A DNA stretch of 64,000 bases from Porticoccaceae bacterium. GTDB lineage: Bacteria > Pseudomonadota > Gammaproteobacteria > Pseudomonadales > Porticoccaceae. Within the stretch, counting starts at the first letter, position 1, and every line of letters starts with the position of its first letter. Below the pieces are notes generated by a model, which made no database searches, was not told where the DNA came from, and was given only the letters and a program-made list of their open reading frames with translations. Positions 59,278 through 64,000 of this stretch are shown here, piece after piece. The stretch is taken from positions 1 to 64,000 of the forward strand of contig JAGPUQ010000021.1 of the NCBI GenBank assembly GCA_018069525.1, read 5' to 3'. Both the position numbers and the translations under genes were made by a program.

Positions 59278-59309
59278 ATGTCGTGTCGCCGTAGGGGAGA
59301 ACATTTTCA

Positions 59310-60413
59310 ATGCCTGATCGAATGAGTAAGAGAGCCGTCCTGGTTCAAGCAAATCAACCTGTAGAAATTTGGCAGCATCCTGTCTCCGCCGCTCAGGCGG
59401 GCGAAGTCGTGGTGCGAGTGTTGATGAGCGGGGTGTGTGGAACCGACGTGCATTTTTGGCGCGGCGAGGTGGATTTGCCCGGTCCAATGGTGCTCGGCCA
59501 TGAAGGAATTGGTGCTGTTGAGGACCTTGGCGAGGGCGTGACCACGGATTTTGCCGGCGCGCCACTCAGTATCGGTGACCGTATTTATTGGGTGCCACTG
59601 AGTCCATGCCATCGTTGTCATTACTGCACGGTGGAGAAAGACCTGTCGCTTTGCGAAAATGGCATGGCGGAGCTCTTCCGAGCGGCCGATAGACCCCCGT
59701 CTGCCTGTTACAGCGAGTACTCCTGGCTCCCGGCGGGTATGCCGTTTTATCGGATTCCCGACGATACCCCATCTGAAGCAGTGATCGCATTTGGTTGTGC
59801 GATGCCGACGATGTTGCAGGGCATCGAGCGTTTGGGGGGCATTAATATAAACCAAACGGTGGTGGTGCAGGGGTGTGGCCCGGTGGGTCTGGCCGCGGTG
59901 TTACTGGCTAAGTTGTCGGGTGCCAGGCAAATCATCGTTATCGGTGCCCCGGAGCGGCGTCTAGCCATGGCCGCTCGTTTAGGGGCGACAGATATTATTA
60001 ATATGGAGGAGGTTTCGACAGCAGAGGAACGCGTTCAGCGCGTACTCGACCTTACTCAGGGCCGGGGGGCCGAGGTGGTGATTGAAGCGGCGGGTGTGGT
60101 GGCGGCTTTTGGTGAAGGCCTAAAGATCGTGGCTAAAAATGGTCGTTATCTGGTGGTGGGGCTCTGGTCTGCTCCGGGAACGGTTGCCATCGAGCCGCGT
60201 TATATCAATAACAATAACCTCCGAATTATCGGTACAGCCCTGTACCAGCCCGAACATCTCTATGGTGCAATTCAGGTCGCGCAAAAAAATCATCGCGAAT
60301 TTCCCCTGGCCGAGGCGGTGACACACCGCTTTTCACTTGAAGACAGTCAAAAAGCCCTGGAAGCCGTCGCGCGTTTGGAGACGGTGAAGGCGGTTATTAT
60401 TCCGGGGCTATAG
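59310..60413 (+). CDS. Zinc-dependent alcohol dehydrogenase (MDR family)
   Basis: 367 aa. Catalytic Zn ligands C43, H64 and E65 (VCGTD and GHEGIG). Structural Zn cysteines C100, C103, C106 and C115 (one residue longer than usual in the last gap). NAD site VQGCGPVGLAAVLLAKLSG. It oxidises a primary or benzylic-type alcohol to an aldehyde. It lies directly before the AlkB-like hydroxylase, whose product would be its natural substrate. Confidence 0.9.
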   Translation: MPDRMSKRAVLVQANQPVEIWQHPVSAAQAGEVVVRVLMSGVCGTDVHFWRGEVDLPGPMVLGHEGIGAVEDLGEGVTTDFAGAPLSIGDRIYWVPLSPCHRCHYCTVEKDLSLCENGMAELFRAADRPPSACYSEYSWLPAGMPFYRIPDDTPSEAVIAFGCAMPTMLQGIERLGGININQTVVVQGCGPVGLAAVLLAKLSGARQIIVIGAPERRLAMAARLGATDIINMEEVSTAEERVQRVLDLTQGRGAEVVIEAAGVVAAFGEGLKIVAKNGRYLVVGLWSAPGTVAIEPRYINNNNLRIIGTALYQPEHLYGAIQVAQKNHREFPLAEAVTHRFSLEDSQKALEAVARLETVKAVIIPGL

Positions 60414-60563
60414 ATGAAGAAAGGCAGGGCCCCGTTGGTACTGGCGCTTGATTTGAACGAAGATGTATACTGTCGACTGGCTTATTTTATAAGCATACCT
60501 AATAAAAACATCTGACAATAACGTCGCCCACACTATGGTGTGTGCTGATTTGGAGAGAACTTT

Positions 60564-61733
60564 ATGTCTAGTGCTATCGCTGGAAACTCCGGACCCTTAA
60601 GCTTCGTCGCCCGAGTTACTACCTTGCCGCATCTAACCTTTGCCATTTTACCGGTAGTAGGCTACCTGCTCGGCGGCGGGATATATCATTGGATAACCGT
60701 GTTCGTGTTGTTGGCGTTAATGTTTATCGACCCGATCATTGGTACCGACGACACTAATCACGACGAAGCTGATGAGGGGGCGCTGCAAGAAAAATTGTTC
60801 TATCGAATGATGCTCTGGGTAACTTTACCAGCCTCTGTCGCGGTTACTATTTTTGGCCATTGGTTGTTGACCCAAACCAGCCTTACAACCTCGGAAACAA
60901 TTGGCTTTCTGCTCTCGCTAACCTTAGCAACGGGGTTCCTGGCCACCACGGCCCACGAGCTTTGCCATCACACCCAGCCCGTCGATCGCTTGATTGGCGA
61001 CCTGGTGTTTACACCCATTTTTATGTGTGATTTCCATATCTATCACAACTTTATGCATCATATTCATGCCGCTACGCCCATTGACCCCGGCACCGCGCGC
61101 TACGGCGAGAAAATTTACCCTTTCTTGATCAATAGCATTGTCAGAAAAACCCGGATGGCCTGGCAGATAGAAAAGAAGCGCATGGCAGATAACGGTAAAC
61201 CAACCTGGCACCCCAGTAACCTGATGATTCGGTTTATCGTACTGCAGGCCGCGTGGTTGGGTTTATTAGTCGCTTTGTTCGGTCTTTGGTCGATCCCGAT
61301 CTGCTTTGTGCAGTATTTATTCCCCAGGTTATTGTTAGCCGTCGGTGATTATCTCGAGCACTACGGCCTGGGGCGCAAACAGTTGCCGGATGGTAGCTAC
61401 GAAAAAATCCGACCCAATCACGCCTGGGACGACAGCACTCTGGTCAGTAGCATGCTGTTCTGCCAGATAGACCGTCACTCCGATCACCACACTAATGTTG
61501 GACGGCCTTACCAAATTCTACGAGTGATGGACGAAGCGCCACGCTTGCCCCAGGGCTACCTGACGATGATCCCCATCGCATTTATCCCCTCGCTTTGGCG
61601 AAAGCAAATGCACCCCGTCGTCGAAGCCTATTACGACAAGGGTGAGGTAATACCCTATGCCATGCCCGATGCCTTACCGGAAAAATACGCAGCCATGGTG
61701 CCTGAAGGCTGGGGGCAAACCCTACCGGACTGA
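60564..61733 (+). CDS. AlkB/XylM-family diiron membrane hydroxylase
   Basis: 389 aa, about six membrane helices. The His boxes that bind the two irons are visible: HELCHH (131-136), H161-x3-H165-H166 in YHNFMHHIHAATPIDP, DYLEHYGLG (262-270) and RHSDHH (304-309). Family members hydroxylate terminal methyl groups of alkanes or alkyl-aromatics. The second box has Tyr and Met where AlkB has Glu and Gly. The upstream ADH and downstream fused reductase match the xylB-xylM-xylA gene set. Substrate not deducible. Confidence 0.92.
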   Translation: MSSAIAGNSGPLSFVARVTTLPHLTFAILPVVGYLLGGGIYHWITVFVLLALMFIDPIIGTDDTNHDEADEGALQEKLFYRMMLWVTLPASVAVTIFGHWLLTQTSLTTSETIGFLLSLTLATGFLATTAHELCHHTQPVDRLIGDLVFTPIFMCDFHIYHNFMHHIHAATPIDPGTARYGEKIYPFLINSIVRKTRMAWQIEKKRMADNGKPTWHPSNLMIRFIVLQAAWLGLLVALFGLWSIPICFVQYLFPRLLLAVGDYLEHYGLGRKQLPDGSYEKIRPNHAWDDSTLVSSMLFCQIDRHSDHHTNVGRPYQILRVMDEAPRLPQGYLTMIPIAFIPSLWRKQMHPVVEAYYDKGEVIPYAMPDALPEKYAAMVPEGWGQTLPD

Positions 61734-61880
61734 TCTGTCAGGCTAAAATCCGCCTGGATCGATTTGTTTTTTGTTAAAGAGAGCGTTATCGAAGATACCC
61801 AGCGTGTTATTGGACATCTTCGTTATTTTCCTATGCCTTCGGAACTGTGCTGTGGAGTTCATGGCACCTGTTAGTAAAAA

Positions 61881-61931
61881 TCACGTAGAAAACTCACGTA
61901 GAAAAAGTCACGTAGAAAAAGTCACGTAGTA
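61881..61931. repeat. Four imperfect 13-14 bp tandem repeats
   Basis: TCACGTAGAAAAC, TCACGTAGAAAAAG, TCACGTAGAAAAAG, then TCACGTAGTAG. The array lies between the hydroxylase and reductase genes and ends 13 bp before the reductase start, so no clean ribosome site is seen. Confidence 0.9.
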
Positions 61932-61944
61932 GAAATTACGCTTT

Positions 61945-63030
61945 ATGCAAAAACTGTTTAACAAATTTAAAAATCGTAACGAGCCTCGTACCGCTACCAT
62001 TCAACCCGGCGGCGAATCCTTCGAAGTACCTAAAAACCGCACCCTGCTACAGGCCGCGAACGATAAGGGTATTGATTTTCCTCAGCACTGCACGGTCGGT
62101 ACCTGCGGTAGCTGCCGCTGTAAATTGCTGGAAGGCGAGGTGCGTCCACTTCGTGATTTTTCCTATACCCTGACACGAGCAGAAATCAGCGACGGCTATA
62201 TATTAGCCTGTCAAAGCATGCTTAAAGGCGATGTGGTGGTTGAGCTGGAATCCCGCGGCGAATTGGCGACGCAGCCTGCGGAGCGCTTTACCGCTAACAT
62301 CACTAGCACCGGTATGTTGACTCACGACATTATGGAAGTGAGCGTTCAGCTCGACCGACCGCTAACTTACACCGCAGGCCAATTTGCTGACCTTTTAATA
62401 AATAACGGCCTCGAGGGTTTTGCCCGACACCGCAGCTATTCATTTTCCTGCGCGCCGGAAGTTGGGGGAAGTTCGGATCTGAGCTTTCATATCCGGCGGG
62501 TTAGCGGAGGCAGCTACACAGAATGGCTGTTTGAAAAAGACCGTACTGGCGAAACCCTGGAGTTACACGGCCCCAATGGTTCGTTTTGGTTGAGAGCTGA
62601 CGACGCGCCTATATTATGTATTGCCGGGGGCAGTGGTATGGCACCCATCAAAGCGATATTGGAGGAGGCCGCGGCGCATCACATCAAGCGACCGGTGACC
62701 TATTTATTCGGCGCTCGGGCGCAAAGAGATTTATATTGTCTAGAAGAAATGCAGGCCTTAGCGAAGCAGTGTCCAACCACTCTGCAATTTATACCGATAC
62801 TCTCGGAAGAGCCGGAAGGTTCGAGTTGGACAGGGAAGCGTGGTTTAGTGACGGAATATATTAATCCCGCAGCGGTCGGTTTCGATTTGAAAGGGTGTCA
62901 CACTTATTTATGCGGGCCTCCAGTGATGATTGATGCTGCGCTGGAGGTGCTGGAATGCAATCAGGTGCCTACGGATCATATCCACTACGACAAATTTCTC
63001 GATTCGCGGCAACTAGAAATAGAAAGTTAG
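61945..63030 (+). CDS. Ferredoxin-FAD/NAD reductase of the XylA type
   Basis: 361 aa. N-terminal plant-type [2Fe-2S] ferredoxin domain (about 15-100) with C49, C54, C57 and C89. FAD domain (about 110-215, RHRSYSFS) and NAD domain (about 220-361, CIAGGSGMAPIKAIL, CGPPVMIDAALEVL). Passes electrons from NADH straight to a hydroxylase, so the AlkB-like enzyme needs no rubredoxin. 211 bp after the hydroxylase. Confidence 0.92.
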   Translation: MQKLFNKFKNRNEPRTATIQPGGESFEVPKNRTLLQAANDKGIDFPQHCTVGTCGSCRCKLLEGEVRPLRDFSYTLTRAEISDGYILACQSMLKGDVVVELESRGELATQPAERFTANITSTGMLTHDIMEVSVQLDRPLTYTAGQFADLLINNGLEGFARHRSYSFSCAPEVGGSSDLSFHIRRVSGGSYTEWLFEKDRTGETLELHGPNGSFWLRADDAPILCIAGGSGMAPIKAILEEAAAHHIKRPVTYLFGARAQRDLYCLEEMQALAKQCPTTLQFIPILSEEPEGSSWTGKRGLVTEYINPAAVGFDLKGCHTYLCGPPVMIDAALEVLECNQVPTDHIHYDKFLDSRQLEIES

Positions 63031-63079
63031 GCGCGAAGAAGGTAGGTTTCTGGAAATGGGTTGGTTTTAATCACAGTCG

Positions 63080-63529
63080 CTAGTTAGGTGGCATCATGAC
63101 ATCTGCGGGCGGGAAAGAATCAAATTCTGGAATGCCGGAAAACTCTGGAACCCAATGGTGTCTGTATTGCACCTGCTCGACATAGTTTGGTTTGGGGAAA
63201 TTCTTATCTACGAAGCAGCCGACCGCAAAGCCAATAAAGCGTGAAATGCCCGGGAAGTGTTTCTCCGCTTGCTCGAGCGTCCAATATAACGTGGTGCCAC
63301 AGTTAGGACAGAAGTTATAAGCAACGCCCACGCTATTAGCCGAATCCGAAAACGTTTTGGTTTCTCCGCTTATTTCGAGCACTTGTTCTCGCGCGTACCA
63401 GCATGAAACCTGAAAGACGCTACCCGTGCGCTTTTGGCAATAGTCGCAATGACAGACCAGCACCCGAAACGGGTCACCCTCGACAGTCGCCGATACTTTC
63501 CCGCACGCGCATTCGGTTTTACGCTGCAT
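63080..63529 (-). CDS. GFA (glutathione-dependent formaldehyde-activating) family protein
   Basis: 149 aa. Zinc-binding cysteines typical of GFA/CENP-V: CACGK, CHCDYCQKRTGS and FCPNCGTTLYW. Function of most members unknown; they are frequent integron cassette genes. Starts about 48 bp after attC site D. Its last codons form GCCACCTAAC followed by TAG, an R''-like box, but no matching R' box is seen beyond, so its own attC is probably truncated. Confidence 0.9.
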   Translation of the reverse strand: MQRKTECACGKVSATVEGDPFRVLVCHCDYCQKRTGSVFQVSCWYAREQVLEISGETKTFSDSANSVGVAYNFCPNCGTTLYWTLEQAEKHFPGISRFIGFAVGCFVDKNFPKPNYVEQVQYRHHWVPEFSGIPEFDSFPPADVMMPPN

Positions 63530-63577
63530 GTTCAGACCTCGTTCTTTGCTGTAGTTAAAGGCAGACGACTGCTAGCC

Positions 63578-63646
63578 ACCTAACGCCCAGCTCAGCGGGC
63601 AATTGGAGCGCAGCGTAAAGTGCTCCGCTGAAGCTGATTGTTATGT
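63578..63646 (-). other. Textbook attC integron site (D)
   Basis: 69 bp bounded by ACCTAAC (63578-63584) and GTTATGT (63640-63646). Inner arms CAGCTCAGCGG and CCGCTGAAGCTG pair along 11 bp with one unpaired A, and a central stem GGAGC / GCTCC caps the structure. On the minus strand it starts 3 bp past the stop of the gene at 63649. Length, order of boxes and the single extrahelical base are classic. Confidence 0.88.
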
Positions 63647-63648
63647 TT

Positions 63649-63987
63649 TCAATGCATTGTTATTACACGCAATCGCTTTTCATGAGGCTTATATTCAAGA
63701 GCAGCCACGATTCTTGTTGGATAGCCGCCGTCGGGCCGAGGAATCTCAAGCATTACATTAAACTTGGATACATTATGATCTGGTAAATACGACAAGTTAT
63801 AGATGTAACTGTCCGACACCTTGGATTGTATAAGCCTGGAAAGCTCTTCTTTGCTCAACGCTTCTATGCCTGCTTTTTCAAGCTTCCCACATTTGGCGGA
63901 TTTCAAATATTCGTGTTTTGCGTCTTCAATTTCGATTTCAAACCGGTCTATTGGGATTATCTGATTAGATATAGAATTAAGTGACAT
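63649..63987 (-). CDS. Hypothetical cassette-borne protein, 112 aa
   Basis: Soluble, no signal peptide. Alternating strands and helices; C-terminal part (RPDGGYPTRIVAALEYKPHEKRLRVITMH) looks beta-rich. No family recognised. Its stop is followed at once by attC D, so it is probably a gene cassette. The start is 13 bp from the window edge; the true start may be upstream. Confidence 0.6.
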   Translation of the reverse strand: MSLNSISNQIIPIDRFEIEIEDAKHEYLKSAKCGKLEKAGIEALSKEELSRLIQSKVSDSYIYNLSYLPDHNVSKFNVMLEIPRPDGGYPTRIVAALEYKPHEKRLRVITMH

Positions 63988-64000
63988 CTCGGAATCAGCC

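Larger units (their letters stand above)
58835..59309. other. Intergenic region containing the DUF1456 remnant
   Basis: Between mscS and the ADH gene. The left half (58835-59001) shows nothing; the right half is the diverged repeat of the DUF1456 gene's end. Confidence 0.6.

Overview
The window reads as chromosome of a free-living marine-type gammaproteobacterium. The housekeeping block has the gene order usual in that class (yhbY, rlmE, ftsH, folP, glmM, tpiA, secG, tRNA-Leu, then tRNA-fMet, rimP, nusA, infB, rbfA, truB, rpsO, pnp), and the outer-membrane proteins, lipoboxes and TonB-dependent receptor show a Gram-negative envelope. The alkane-type hydroxylase and several Baeyer-Villiger-type monooxygenases recall hydrocarbon-degrading oceanic lineages such as Cellvibrionales/Spongiibacteraceae, but that placement is inference only. 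Layout: 0-5 kb holds a tandem-repeat block at the left edge, a DUF523-DUF1722 protein with an overlapping small partner, a cupin, a Baeyer-Villiger monooxygenase and a Rieske-fold protein that has lost most of its cluster ligands. 4.8-21.8 kb is the conserved translation/transcription/cell-wall block, with two tRNAs, a near-consensus promoter and clear terminators. 21.8-45 kb is mainly catabolic and envelope functions: a BASS-type transporter, an amidase, an FMO plus 2,4-dienoyl-CoA reductase pair, a DapA-like aldolase plus lipoprotein hydrolase pair, a DUF4105 protein, cardiolipin synthase, a TonB receptor, and a four-gene operon (acyl-CoA carboxylase beta and alpha, acyl-CoA dehydrogenase, Baeyer-Villiger monooxygenase) preceded by a short-chain dehydrogenase. 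45-49.3 kb holds small envelope and regulatory genes ending in a DUF1456 (YehS-like) gene. 49.3-59.0 kb looks like an accessory island. The last ~190 bp of the DUF1456 gene and ~70 bp beyond it occur again, diverged, at its far end (49066-49314 versus 59002-59277). Inside, three same-strand genes (Ca/Na antiporter, carboxyethylornithine-synthase-like, HCCA isomerase-like) are separated by imperfect palindromes with integron attC architecture, and the stop codons of two of them lie inside the attC boxes. The rest of the island carries GC-rich copB/copA, an encapsulated-ferritin-type protein without an encapsulin, a glycine-heptad lipoprotein and an MscS channel. 59.3-63.0 kb is a compact oxidation module: Zn alcohol dehydrogenase, AlkB/XylM-family hydroxylase, and a fused ferredoxin-reductase of the XylA kind. 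63.0-64 kb ends with two cassette-like genes around a textbook attC, which suggests another integron cassette array running off the right edge. No integrase is visible in the window. How it fits together: the catabolic genes suggest growth on branched or cyclic aliphatic compounds. Terminal hydroxylation (AlkB-like, reductase, ADH), ketone-to-ester conversion (three Baeyer-Villiger-type enzymes), beta-oxidation accessories (FadH, acyl-CoA dehydrogenase) and a biotin-dependent acyl-CoA carboxylase of the methylcrotonyl/geranyl-CoA type would work in series. The island adds metal handling and osmotic or ion functions. Short 13-16 bp tandem repeats of unrelated sequence sit in at least eight intergenic gaps.
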